Shown in pieces: positions 1 to 9,787 of a DNA stretch of 64,000 nt. This stretch comes from Candidatus Thioglobus sp. (GTDB lineage: Bacteria; Pseudomonadota; Gammaproteobacteria; Arenicellales; UBA868): positions 1 to 64,000 of the forward strand of contig SHBR01000003.1 in the NCBI GenBank assembly GCA_004212795.1, written 5' to 3'. The notes beneath the pieces are model-generated. The model was not told where the DNA came from and made no database searches. It was given only the letters and a program-made list of their open reading frames with translations. The position numbers and the translations under genes are program-made. Positions within the stretch are counted from its first letter, which is position 1, and each line of letters opens with the position of its first letter.

Positions 1-840
1 AAGCAAGGCAGGAAGGAGAGCGAAATTAGCCATTTCCCCCATATCAAATCGTCGGGCGGCGGGTTGATATTCGTCTCGGTAGGCAACAAGGTTCTGAAAA
101 TCGACCGCGTCCTTGCGAGCGAAGGCATTCAACTCGAGTGGACGACCAAGGTGATGCTTTGGGTGAACGTACATGATTCCGGTGGAATAAGGACCTAATA
201 ACCATTTGTAGGCCGCCGCGACAGCAAAATCAGGCTGAATGGTTGTGGTGTCAAAGTTCATTGCGCCAAGGCTTTGGGTCAGATCGACAACAAGACCGGC
301 ATTTGCCTGGTCGAGTGCTCGTCGGATTTGTTTAAGGTCTATCAGTGATCCATCAGTCCAGTGACAGTGGGGAAGCGCCGCAAGGCCGGTTGTTTCAGAT
401 ATTGTTTTCAATATCTGCGATGTCCAATCACCGTCGGCGGGTCGAGAAACGGTAATCAGATTGCCGTTCAACTCTTTCGCGAGAGACTGCCAAATATAAA
501 AGTTAGAAGGGTACTCCTCGGCAAGGACAATAATGTCCTGTCCCGACGTAATTCGGATATTCCTGGCGGCTGCGGCGAGGCCATAACTTGCTGAGGGGAT
601 TAAGGCGATATTATCTGGGCTGCTCTGCAGAAGTGCGCCTGCACTCTCTCGTACTAACTCTGCAGTTGCAAAGAAGTCTGGCGGTGTTATTTCCCACGGT
701 CGGCTTTTGCGGCGAAGACCTTCAATTCCTGCAGTGCAACTTTGCCGCAAAAGTGGCGACATATAGGCGCAATTAAGAAAAACGGTGTTTTCAGGTATAT
801 CGAAAAGGTCGCGCTGACAGCCAAGCGTTTCAGGGTGCAC
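1..840 (-). CDS. PLP-dependent aminotransferase, class V family (C-terminus cut by window edge)
   Basis: Own reverse-strand translation (codon first bases at positions divisible by 3), absent from ORF track because it is open at the edge: GTG start near 840, ...FLNCAYMSPLLRQSC..., ...GLVVDLTQSLGAMNFDTTTIQPDFAVAAAYKWLLGPYSTGIMYVHP...; the YKW motif with the PLP-lysine is typical of class V aminotransferases. Confidence 0.85.
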   Translation of the reverse strand, partial: MHPETLGCQRDLFDIPENTVFLNCAYMSPLLRQSCTAGIEGLRRKSRPWEITPPDFFATAELVRESAGALLQSSPDNIALIPSASYGLAAAARNIRITSGQDIIVLAEEYPSNFYIWQSLAKELNGNLITVSRPADGDWTSQILKTISETTGLAALPHCHWTDGSLIDLKQIRRALDQANAGLVVDLTQSLGAMNFDTTTIQPDFAVAAAYKWLLGPYSTGIMYVHPKHHLGRPLELNAFARKDAVDFQNLVAYRDEYQPAARRFDMGEMANFALLPALL

Positions 841-858
841 AGGTAAACAGCGATAAGG

Positions 859-2895
859 TTATCGGACCGGCATTCCAGGTTCAGCACCGTCGTCCGGCGA
901 AAGGACAAACACACCACCAATATCATTCTTGCCTGATGCGGCTAGTACCATTCCATTTGATACTCCAAAACGCATCTTCCGCGGCGCTAGGTTTGCGACC
1001 ATCACAACCTTTCGACCGATCAGCTGTTCTGGATCGTACGCATTTTTAATACCGGCGAAGACTTCTCGGATTTCTTCCCCAAGATCAAGGGTTAATTTGA
1101 TCAGTTTGTCAGCACCCTCGACTGTTTCTGCATTCTTTACTAATGCAACACGGAGATCAATTTTTCCAAAATCACTAATTGATATTTGATCGGCAATAGG
1201 GTCATCGCTTAGGTGACCCGGGGAGTTTTGCCCATCTTGTTTTTCGTCGGTCACTTTGAAATTCTCCATAATGGCTGCTGCCGTTGAGGGTTCGATGCGA
1301 TCCATTAGGCGTTTGAATGGACCAATCTGATGAGAGATTAAAGGCTGATTAACAGAAGCAAGCGGGGTGCCAGTCCCGATCGGGCACTGAAGAAATTCAG
1401 CGCTACGTTGAGCGAGCCCTGGAACGATTGGCGCCAGCCATATCATTAAGATTCGGAACAAATTGAGCCCAAGACTGCAGATTGCCTGCAGTTCGTCTTC
1501 TCGGTCTTTGTCTTTGGCAACGACCCAAGGCTGTGCCTGATTAATGTATTGATTCGCCGAATCAGCCCACGCCATAATTTCGCGAACGGCGCGTGAAAAT
1601 TCACGATTTTCGTATGCATCGCAGATGGTGTTGTGCGCGGCGGTGAATTGATCAAAGAGTTCGGGGTTCACGACCGATGCTGACAGTTGTCCTTTAAACC
1701 GCTTGTTGATAAAACCGGCGCATCGACTTGCGATATTCACTATTTTTCCGATGAGATCAGAATTGACCCGGGTTACGAAATCGTCGAGATGGAAATCAAG
1801 ATCTTCCACCCGATTATTTAATTTAGCTGCGAAGTAGTACCTTAGGTAGTCGGGGTCCAAATGCTCGAGATAGTCACGGGCGGTGATAAAAGTGCCGCGC
1901 GACTTCGACATTTTTTGACCGTTAATGGTGAGGAATCCATGGGTGAATACCGCTGTCGGCGTTCGGAAATTTCCGCCTTGGAGCATGGCCGGCCAAAAAA
2001 GGGTGTGAAAATAGAGAATGTCCTTTCCGACGAAATGGTAAAGTTCTACCTCAGAGTCAGTTGACCAAAACGTATCAAAGTCGAGACCTTTTTTTTGGCA
2101 AAGATTTTTGAAACTTGCCATATAACCGATCGGTGCATCTAACCAAACATAGAAGTACTTGCCGGGAGCATCAGGGATTTCGAATCCAAAATAGGGCGCG
2201 TCGCGAGAGATATCCCAATCTTGCAGGCCCGTATCGAACCACTCGTTGAGTTTGTTTCGGACTTCTGGCTGCAACCGTCCGGAGCCGGTCCAGTTTTTGA
2301 GCATTTCTTCAAAGTCGGACAAGCGAACGAAAAAATGCTCTGACTCTTTTTCGACTGGGGACGCCCCTGATATCACTGAGACCGGATCCTTGATATCCGT
2401 CGGTGAGTAGGTTGCACCGCAAGATTCACAACTGTCTCCATTTTGGTCAGCGGCCCCACATTTTGGACATGTCCCTCGTATAAATCGATCGGGCAGGAAC
2501 ATGTTTTCAACAGGATCAAATGCCTGCGTAATGGTGCGTTTTTCGATGTGTCCTTTTTCGAGTAAACGCTGATAGATCGTTTCGGAGAAATACCGGTTTT
2601 CCTCAGAGTGGGTCGAATGGTAATTATCAAAAGCGATATGAAAGTCGCTAAAGTCGCGGCGATGCTCGACTTCGATACGCTGGATGAGTTGTTCGGGACT
2701 AATGCCCTCACTTCGAGCCTTGAGCATGATCGGGGTGCCGTGCGTATCCTCGGCGCAAACATAGTAGGTTTCGTGTCCCCGCAGGCGCTGAAACCGTGTC
2801 CAGATATCGGTTTGAATGTACTCCACCAAATGGCCCAGATGGATAGGGCCGTTGGCGTAGGGTAGAGCGCTTGTGGCAAGAATGGTTCGAGGCAT
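859..2895 (-). CDS. metG: Methionyl-tRNA synthetase
   Basis: 678 aa; [28 protein letters not shown], zinc-binding CPKCG..CESCG, KMSKSRG, C-terminal tRNA-binding domain. Confidence 0.98.
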   Translation of the reverse strand: MPRTILATSALPYANGPIHLGHLVEYIQTDIWTRFQRLRGHETYYVCAEDTHGTPIMLKARSEGISPEQLIQRIEVEHRRDFSDFHIAFDNYHSTHSEENRYFSETIYQRLLEKGHIEKRTITQAFDPVENMFLPDRFIRGTCPKCGAADQNGDSCESCGATYSPTDIKDPVSVISGASPVEKESEHFFVRLSDFEEMLKNWTGSGRLQPEVRNKLNEWFDTGLQDWDISRDAPYFGFEIPDAPGKYFYVWLDAPIGYMASFKNLCQKKGLDFDTFWSTDSEVELYHFVGKDILYFHTLFWPAMLQGGNFRTPTAVFTHGFLTINGQKMSKSRGTFITARDYLEHLDPDYLRYYFAAKLNNRVEDLDFHLDDFVTRVNSDLIGKIVNIASRCAGFINKRFKGQLSASVVNPELFDQFTAAHNTICDAYENREFSRAVREIMAWADSANQYINQAQPWVVAKDKDREDELQAICSLGLNLFRILMIWLAPIVPGLAQRSAEFLQCPIGTGTPLASVNQPLISHQIGPFKRLMDRIEPSTAAAIMENFKVTDEKQDGQNSPGHLSDDPIADQISISDFGKIDLRVALVKNAETVEGADKLIKLTLDLGEEIREVFAGIKNAYDPEQLIGRKVVMVANLAPRKMRFGVSNGMVLAASGKNDIGGVFVLSPDDGAEPGMPVR

Positions 2896-3095
2896 CTGAG
2901 TTAGCCGGGGGGATCGGATTAGGTCGAATTCGAATTTCCCGTTTGAAGTGAAACAGGCACCCGAAATACAGGTGTAAACGCCCTAATTATAGCTTATACA
3001 CTCAATGTTGATGCATCGTTGTGGTAGCATCGGGCACCTCAAAAAAGGTATTGTTGATTACCCCCTTCAAAATTTTAACTCTAATTTGGAATAAC

Positions 3096-4190
3096 ATGAC
3101 TGAGATCCACAATTCAGCACTGCTCGAAGCAGTTGGCAACATTTTTGATCCCCACACCAAATCAACCCTCGAAGAGTCAAAAGCAATTACGGCCTCAAAT
3201 ATTGAAGGGGACACGGTATCGCTTGAGATAACACTTGGATACCCGGCGGCTGGCTGGCAGGCAACTCTCGACGCTTTGGTTCGAGAGGCGATAGAAGGTG
3301 TTGTGGGTGGGTCTTGTACGATCAACCTGTCAGTGAAGACGAGTGTGGTTGCCCATGAAGTTCAGAAAGGCGTTACCCCGCTCAAAGGCGTTCGCAATAT
3401 TATCGCCGTGGCGTCCGGAAAGGGTGGAGTGGGAAAATCTACGGTTTCTTCGAATTTGGCGCTCGCACTTTCTGCAGAAGGTGCGAGAGTGGGTATTTTG
3501 GATGCTGACATTTATGGTCCGAGTCAGCCCCGCATGCTTGGAATTAGCGGTCGCCCGCAGTCATCCGATGGAAAAAGCATCGAGCCGATGATGAGTTATC
3601 AAATTCAAGCGATGTCTATTGGTTTTCTGATCGATGAGGATACGCCAATGATCTGGCGCGGACCGATGGTTACGCAGGCTCTCGAGCAACTCCTCAATGA
3701 TACGCAATGGAAAGATCTGGATTACTTGGTCATTGACTTGCCACCGGGTACCGGCGATACGCAATTGACACTGGCACAGAAAGTTCCGGTTTCTGGAGCG
3801 ATTATTGTGACAACACCTCAAGATATTGCGTTATTGGACGCAAGAAAGGCATTGAAAATGTTTGAGAAAGTTGAAATTCCAGTGCTCGGTGTGGTCGAGA
3901 ACATGAGTACGCATATCTGCAGCCAATGCGGTCATGAGGAAGCAATCTTTGGTCAGGGTGGTGGGCACCGTATGGCAGAGGAGCACAGTGTTGATGTTTT
4001 AGGCGGTATCCCACTCGAGATGCGAATTCGCGAGGATGCAGACAGTGGCCGACCGACGGTAGTCGCTGACCCTGATGGCAAAGCGACTGCAAATTACAAA
4101 GAAATCGCTCGAAATGTAGCCGGTCGACTTGCGGCACGAAAACGTAATTATGCTGACGTTTTCCCTTCAATTGTCGTTCAGAACACCTAA
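3096..4190 (+). CDS. apbC: Iron-sulfur cluster carrier protein, Mrp/ApbC family P-loop ATPase
   Basis: IIAVASGKGGVGKSTVSSNLALAL Walker A, CSQCGHEE CxxC; divergent from metG. Track start 3021; ATG 3096 (MTEIHNS) preferred. Confidence 0.95.
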   Translation: MTEIHNSALLEAVGNIFDPHTKSTLEESKAITASNIEGDTVSLEITLGYPAAGWQATLDALVREAIEGVVGGSCTINLSVKTSVVAHEVQKGVTPLKGVRNIIAVASGKGGVGKSTVSSNLALALSAEGARVGILDADIYGPSQPRMLGISGRPQSSDGKSIEPMMSYQIQAMSIGFLIDEDTPMIWRGPMVTQALEQLLNDTQWKDLDYLVIDLPPGTGDTQLTLAQKVPVSGAIIVTTPQDIALLDARKALKMFEKVEIPVLGVVENMSTHICSQCGHEEAIFGQGGGHRMAEEHSVDVLGGIPLEMRIREDADSGRPTVVADPDGKATANYKEIARNVAGRLAARKRNYADVFPSIVVQNT

Positions 4191-4201
4191 CAGGATGACC
4201 G

Positions 4202-4765
4202 ATGTCTATTAAGTCAGATCGTTGGATCCGAGAAATGGCTAGCGCGGGAATGATTGAGCCATTTGAATCAGGACAAGTTTCCAGTGTTGATGGTGTCAAG
4301 GTAATTTCGTATGGCACCTCAAGCTATGGCTATGACATACGCTGCTCGAACGAATTTAAAATTTTTACGAATATCAACTCGGCGATCGTTGATCCGAAAT
4401 TATTTGATGCGAGCAGTTTTGTTGATTTTGAGGGGGAATGTTGCATTATCCCACCTAACTCATTCGCACTCGCTCGAACAGTCGAGTACTTTCGAATCCC
4501 TCGAAGTGTATTAACAATTTGCCTTGGTAAATCGACATATGCACGTTGCGGTATTATTGTTAATGTGACTCCGTTTGAACCAGAGTGGGAAGGATATGTC
4601 ACTCTTGAATTCTCAAATACGACGCCGTTACCTGCGCGGATTTATGCGAACGAAGGGGTTGCTCAAGTTGTATTCTTTGAAGCAGATGAAAGTTGTGAAG
4701 TCTCTTATAAAGATCGCAAGGGAAAGTATCAGGGTCAAAGTGGAGTCACCCTTCCGCGGGCTTAA
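4202..4765 (+). CDS. dcd: dCTP deaminase
   Basis: [13 protein letters not shown]...[16 protein letters not shown]...[24 protein letters not shown]. Confidence 0.97.
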   Translation: MSIKSDRWIREMASAGMIEPFESGQVSSVDGVKVISYGTSSYGYDIRCSNEFKIFTNINSAIVDPKLFDASSFVDFEGECCIIPPNSFALARTVEYFRIPRSVLTICLGKSTYARCGIIVNVTPFEPEWEGYVTLEFSNTTPLPARIYANEGVAQVVFFEADESCEVSYKDRKGKYQGQSGVTLPRA

Positions 4766-4793
4766 TTTTTATTCGTAACAGCAGGAATTTCTG

Positions 4794-5888
4794 ATGACCG
4801 GCAGCGTTTTCGGGACTCTTTTTCAGGTGAGTACTTTCGGTGAAAGTCATGGTCCGGCTCTCGGCTGTGTGATCGATGGATGTCCTCCCGGGCTATCGAT
4901 CACGGAGTCCGATTTGCAGAAAGATCTTGATCGGCGACGCCCGGGGCAATCGAAGTACACGACTCAGAGAAAAGAACCCGATCAAGTTGAGATCCTCTCT
5001 GGAGTGTTTGAAGGAATTACGACTGGGGCACCCATTGCGTTATTGATTCGGAACGAAGATCAACGTTCTCGAGACTACGACAAGATTAAAGATCAGTTTC
5101 GACCGGGCCACGCTGATTACACTTACCTTAAAAAGTACGGGGTGAGGGATTATCGAGGGAGCGGGCGAGCATCGGCCCGGGAAACGGTAGCGAGGGTCGC
5201 CGCAGGAGCGGTTGCGCGGAAATATTTGTCTGACACTGCGGGAATTCGTATTCGCGGTTGCCTGACACAGTTGGGTCCAATTGTTGCTGATTCCATTGAC
5301 TGGCGGGTGGTGGGGGATAACCCTTTCTTCTTCCCGGACTTGTCAAAAATAGACGAAATCGCTTCATTTATCGATCAGTTGCGGCGGGACGGAGACTCTA
5401 TTGGCGCTCGGATTTTGGTGACCGCGGTGGATGTGCCTGCGGGATTAGGACAACCGGTTTTTGATCGATTAGATGCTGACATCGCGGGGGCCATGATGTC
5501 GATTAATGCGGTGAAGGGTGTTGAAATCGGAGCGGGCTTTGAGAGCGTGATTCAGCGGGGAAGTGATCATCGGGATGAGATCTCATCGCAAGGGTTCCTG
5601 AGTAATAACGCCGGAGGTGTTTTGGGAGGGATTTCAACAGGTCAGGAGATTCTTGCCGCTATTGCACTCAAACCGACATCCAGCATCCCCACGGCGGGTC
5701 AGACAGTTAAAATTGACGGCTCACCAGCAGAGGTCATCACGACTGGAAGGCATGACCCCTGTGTAGGAATTCGAGCCGTACCTATCGCCGAAGCGATGTT
5801 GGCACTGGTATTGATGGATCATTACCTGCGTCAGCGAGCACTTGGTGTCAATGAAGCACCGGGTCCTGATATTCCAGGTGCAGCGTAA
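4794..5888 (+). CDS. aroC: Chorismate synthase
   Basis: [47 protein letters not shown]. Confidence 0.98.
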   Translation: MTGSVFGTLFQVSTFGESHGPALGCVIDGCPPGLSITESDLQKDLDRRRPGQSKYTTQRKEPDQVEILSGVFEGITTGAPIALLIRNEDQRSRDYDKIKDQFRPGHADYTYLKKYGVRDYRGSGRASARETVARVAAGAVARKYLSDTAGIRIRGCLTQLGPIVADSIDWRVVGDNPFFFPDLSKIDEIASFIDQLRRDGDSIGARILVTAVDVPAGLGQPVFDRLDADIAGAMMSINAVKGVEIGAGFESVIQRGSDHRDEISSQGFLSNNAGGVLGGISTGQEILAAIALKPTSSIPTAGQTVKIDGSPAEVITTGRHDPCVGIRAVPIAEAMLALVLMDHYLRQRALGVNEAPGPDIPGAA

Positions 5889-5896
5889 GCGACTTC

Positions 5897-6280
5897 TTAG
5901 TAACGCGTTTCGAATTCAGAACTAGGCGCAGGGCTCTGACCAGACGTCTTTCCATGTTGATCTTCATTTATTAGCAAGAGGACTTGGCGTCCGATCGCCT
6001 CTAACAGTTCTGCACCGGCTAGATCTAGTGCTCCTTGTTTCTGATTATCTTGTTTGACCCATCCAAGCGCATCTAGGGTTGGGAAAAGCGAAATCGGATC
6101 ATCTATTTCTTGACATCCGTTATGCTTAAAGATCTCCAGCGCCGCCTGTCTCGCAAGATTTGGATAACTCGCTAGTGAGGTAACAATGCGATCGGGAGTG
6201 ACCGTATTTTGGTCTACGGGTAATAATGCCTTACCCAGGTTTGTCTCGAGCATGATAAATAACTGGCGAAAATTGATCAT
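5897..6280 (-). CDS. Hypothetical protein, 127 aa
   Basis: ORF convergent with aroC filling the gap before leuC; start may be internal (MLETNLGK). No family recognised. Confidence 0.6.
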   Translation of the reverse strand: MINFRQLFIMLETNLGKALLPVDQNTVTPDRIVTSLASYPNLARQAALEIFKHNGCQEIDDPISLFPTLDALGWVKQDNQKQGALDLAGAELLEAIGRQVLLLINEDQHGKTSGQSPAPSSEFETRY

Positions 6281-6384
6281 GATTCGTTTAATTTCGAGAG
6301 TAGGCGGAATGTGGGTTCGAAATCCGATAGTAACAGTGAAAGAATAAAAAGACTGAGTTCAAGGCCGTCAATTCGCCTCAATCG

Positions 6385-6412
6385 TTGGAATTATTGAACG
6401 CTATGGTAAAAT
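6385..6412 (+). promoter_or_regulatory. Candidate sigma70 promoter for leuCD
   Basis: TTGGAA (6385-6390), 16-bp spacer, TAAAAT (6407-6412), upstream of ATG 6436 preceded by AGGAGAAGG. Confidence 0.5.
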
Positions 6413-6435
6413 CCGGCGCCCTCAGGAGAAGGAAT

Positions 6436-7839
6436 ATGACCGGAAAAACTCTATACGACAAACTTTGGAACCAGCATTTGGTTCGGGAAGCGGACGGCGG
6501 CGACGCACTAATTTATATCGATAGACAGCTTTTGCATGAGGTGACCTCTCCCCAGGCCTTTGCTGGCTTGCGCGATGCGAAAAGAGTTCCTAGACGCCTG
6601 GCGGCGAACCTGGCCGTGGCTGATCATAATGTGCCGACAACAGACCGTAGCGCGGGAATCGATGATCCTATCGCAAGACTGCAGGTTGAGACGCTCGATC
6701 GAAATTGCGCGGAGTTCGGTATTACGGAATTCAACATGACTGATCCCCGCCAAGGAATTGTGCATGTGGTAGGGCCTGAGCAAGGCGTCACCCAACCGGG
6801 AATGACGATTGTGTGTGGGGACTCCCATACCGCGACACATGGCGCACTAGGGGCGCTAGCATTTGGGATTGGTACATCAGAGGTTGAACACGTGCTGGCG
6901 ACCCAATGCCTGATGGCGCGCAAAATGAAGAACATGCGGATTGTCTTGAACGGCGCCCTAGCTGAGGGAATGGCGTCAAAAGATATGATTCTTAGAGTCA
7001 TTGGAGAAATTGGCACCTCTGGTGGCACGGGTTACACGATCGAATTTGCAGGGTCAGCAGTTGAAAACGCTTCGATGGAGGCGCGAATGACTTTATGCAA
7101 TATGGCCATAGAAGCGGGCGCTCGTGCGGGCATTATCGCCGTGGACCAGAAGACAGTTGATTATCTTCGTGGGCGCCCATATTCACCGAGCGGAGATCAT
7201 TTTGACCTCGCAGTTAAAGCGTGGCGCGAATTAGTTTCGGATCCCGATGCCGTTTTCGACGCGGAACATGTAATTGATGTAACTGACTTGCGACCTCAAG
7301 TCACATGGGGCACTTCTCCGGAAATGGTGGCGAGCGTCGACGATGTGATCCCCGATCCCGCGGATGCACCCGATGAGGGCAAACGCGAGGGTTGGTCGCG
7401 GGCGTTGGAATACATGGCGCTTGAGCCTGGAACTCAAATTGGCTCAATTGAAGTTGACAAGGTTTTTATAGGTGCTTGTACGAATGGCAGAATTGAAGAT
7501 CTTCGAGCGGCGGCCAGTATTGCACGCGGTCGTCGTGTCGCTCCCAATATAAAGCAAGCCTTGGTTGTTCCAGGATCAGGTCTGGTAAAAAAACAAGCTG
7601 AAGATGAAGGTCTTGATCGGATTTTTATTGATGCTGGATTTGAGTGGCGAGAGCCTGGCTGCTCTATGTGCCTGGCAATGAATGCAGATCGTCTAGAGCC
7701 GGGTGAGCGTTGTGCAGCGACGTCTAACCGTAATTTTGAAGGGCGCCAGGGTTACGGCGGTCGGACCCATCTCGTTTCTCCTGTAATGGCAGCAGCCGCT
7801 GCGGTTGCAGGACACTTTGCTGATCCAAACAAGTTATAG
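6436..7839 (+). CDS. leuC: 3-isopropylmalate dehydratase large subunit
   Basis: [71 protein letters not shown]. Track start 6385; ATG 6436 has a good SD. Confidence 0.98.
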   Translation: MTGKTLYDKLWNQHLVREADGGDALIYIDRQLLHEVTSPQAFAGLRDAKRVPRRLAANLAVADHNVPTTDRSAGIDDPIARLQVETLDRNCAEFGITEFNMTDPRQGIVHVVGPEQGVTQPGMTIVCGDSHTATHGALGALAFGIGTSEVEHVLATQCLMARKMKNMRIVLNGALAEGMASKDMILRVIGEIGTSGGTGYTIEFAGSAVENASMEARMTLCNMAIEAGARAGIIAVDQKTVDYLRGRPYSPSGDHFDLAVKAWRELVSDPDAVFDAEHVIDVTDLRPQVTWGTSPEMVASVDDVIPDPADAPDEGKREGWSRALEYMALEPGTQIGSIEVDKVFIGACTNGRIEDLRAAASIARGRRVAPNIKQALVVPGSGLVKKQAEDEGLDRIFIDAGFEWREPGCSMCLAMNADRLEPGERCAATSNRNFEGRQGYGGRTHLVSPVMAAAAAVAGHFADPNKL

Positions 7840-7850
7840 GGGCGTGCAGC

Positions 7851-8501
7851 ATGAAAAAATTTATTAAGTACACCGGCGTGGTCATCCCCATCAATAGAGA
7901 TAACATTGATACGGATGCCATTATTCCTAAGCAATTTTTGAAGTCGGTTGATAAATCCGGTTTCGGAGATAATTTATTTGATGCTTGGCGGTACGAGGAT
8001 CAGGGTGAGCCCGGAGCTGATTGTAGTAATCGGCCATTAAATAAAGAATTCGTTTTAAATCGCAAGCCCTATCGCGACGGCTCATTCTTGCTTGCGAGGG
8101 AAAATTTTGGTTGTGGATCCTCTCGGGAACATGCGGTGTGGGCATTGCGTGACTTTGGTATTCGGACGGTAATTGCCGCAAGCTTCGCTGATATTTTTCA
8201 CAATAATTGCTTCAAAAACGGGGTGTTGCCAATTGCACTGCCTTTGGCTGATATTGAGTGGCTCTTCGCACGAGATGACGAGCAGGGCGCGTTCTCGATG
8301 GAGATCGATCTCGAACGTCAAGCGCTTACGTCTGAAGACGGTAACGTCTATCGTTTTGAGATTGATGAATTTAAAAAACATTGCTTATTAGAGGGGTTAG
8401 ACGACATTGGACTAACACTCCAACATGAGCCTGATATCAGCGCTTACGAGGCGCGAAGGGCCAAGGAAGCGCCATGGTTATTTCCTGACTTGCAGTTGTA
8501 A
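7851..8501 (+). CDS. leuD: 3-isopropylmalate dehydratase small subunit
   Basis: NIDTDAIIPKQFLK, ENFGCGSSREHAVWAL. Confidence 0.98.
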   Translation: MKKFIKYTGVVIPINRDNIDTDAIIPKQFLKSVDKSGFGDNLFDAWRYEDQGEPGADCSNRPLNKEFVLNRKPYRDGSFLLARENFGCGSSREHAVWALRDFGIRTVIAASFADIFHNNCFKNGVLPIALPLADIEWLFARDDEQGAFSMEIDLERQALTSEDGNVYRFEIDEFKKHCLLEGLDDIGLTLQHEPDISAYEARRAKEAPWLFPDLQL

Positions 8502-8531
8502 GTTTAAGCGCTCGATAGAATTACAAAGACT

Positions 8532-9554
8532 ATGACCACTGAAAAAGAATTGAATGTTGCGGTTGTTGGAGCCACTGGTGCAGTTGGCGAGACCATGATA
8601 AAAATTTTAGAGGAACGCAATTTCCCTGTGGCAAAGCTGTTTCCGCTTGCGAGTGAAAAGTCGGTCGGTAAAGTGGTGATGTTTCGTGGAAAAGCAGTCC
8701 GAGTTCAGGCGCTTTCAACCTTTGATTTTACCCAGGTGTCATTTGGGCTGTTTTCAGCGGGAGGCAGTCTCTCGGCAGAGTATGCACCAAAGGCAGTTGA
8801 ATCAGGATGCATCGTAATCGATAACACATCACATTTTCGAACAGATCCTGATATTCCATTAGTGGTTCCTGAAGTTAATCCGCACGCGTTAGAGCGGCAT
8901 TCGGGCCTTATTGCTAATCCGAACTGCTCAACCATTCAGATGGTTGTGGCATTAAAACCATTGTATGACGCGGTAGGAATCAAGAGAATCAATGTGGCCA
9001 CTTATCAAGCTGTTTCGGGGGCTGGACAAAGTGCTATCGAAGAATTGGCCCGTCAGACCGCTGATTTGCTCAATGCTAAGCCGATCACACCCCAGGTCAT
9101 GCCTAAACAGATCGCCTTCAATGCGATTCCACATATCGATACCTTTCAAGAAAACGGGTACACACGAGAAGAGATGAAAATGGTCTGGGAGACCCAGAAG
9201 ATCTTCGAAGACAACGAGATCGCAGTGAATCCAACCACAGTCCGAATTCCTGTTTTTTATGGCCATTCGGAGGCCGTGCATATTGAAACCCGTGACAAAA
9301 TAACGGCGGAGCAAGCCCGATCGCTTCTTGAAAATGCGCCCGGGGTTTGTGTTATCGATGATCGCCAGCCTGGCGGTTATCCGACCGCAGTCACAGAGGC
9401 GGCAAACTCAGATCCGGTGTTTGTAGGTCGAATTAGGGAGGATATCTCGTGCGAGCGTGGATTATGCCTTTGGGTGGTGGCGGATAATATCCGAAAAGGT
9501 GCCGCGTTAAACAGTATTCAGATTGCTGAGGCGGTGCAATCAACCCTAAAATAA
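8532..9554 (+). CDS. asd: Aspartate-semialdehyde dehydrogenase
   Basis: VAVVGATGAVGETMIKILEERNFP, LIANPNCSTIQMVVALKPL. Confidence 0.97.
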   Translation: MTTEKELNVAVVGATGAVGETMIKILEERNFPVAKLFPLASEKSVGKVVMFRGKAVRVQALSTFDFTQVSFGLFSAGGSLSAEYAPKAVESGCIVIDNTSHFRTDPDIPLVVPEVNPHALERHSGLIANPNCSTIQMVVALKPLYDAVGIKRINVATYQAVSGAGQSAIEELARQTADLLNAKPITPQVMPKQIAFNAIPHIDTFQENGYTREEMKMVWETQKIFEDNEIAVNPTTVRIPVFYGHSEAVHIETRDKITAEQARSLLENAPGVCVIDDRQPGGYPTAVTEAANSDPVFVGRIREDISCERGLCLWVVADNIRKGAALNSIQIAEAVQSTLK

Positions 9555-9686
9555 TCGCGCTAAGGGTTCCCCTCTCTACCGATAGCTCAATTCAAGCATC
9601 CCAAAGACACTTTCTCGGTTCTGAGAGGTTTCATGATCATTTTTTCTATAACTCGCGATTAATTAACTAGCGCCTTAATTCATGCG

Positions 9687-9715
9687 TTGGTTCGAAGCTG
9701 CCGGCCTCCTATAAT
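9687..9715 (+). promoter_or_regulatory. Candidate sigma70 promoter for fimV-like gene
   Basis: TTGGTT (9687-9692), 17-bp spacer, TATAAT (9710-9715). Confidence 0.6.
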
Positions 9716-9787
9716 GGACGTATGACGCCGACTCAATTTTTGCTCACAGCACTCCCGTCTTTTTTCAGATTGACTATCGAGTTACCG

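Noticed and set aside
687-926. 79-aa minus-strand ORF in the track
   Set aside because: Wrong frame: overlaps both the metG 3' end and the class V aminotransferase N-terminus, which is the real coding frame here.
2373-2879. 168-aa minus-strand ORF
   Set aside because: Alternative-frame shadow ORF entirely inside metG.
3802-4317. 171-aa minus-strand ORF
   Set aside because: Antisense shadow across mrp and dcd, both of which have strong family motifs.
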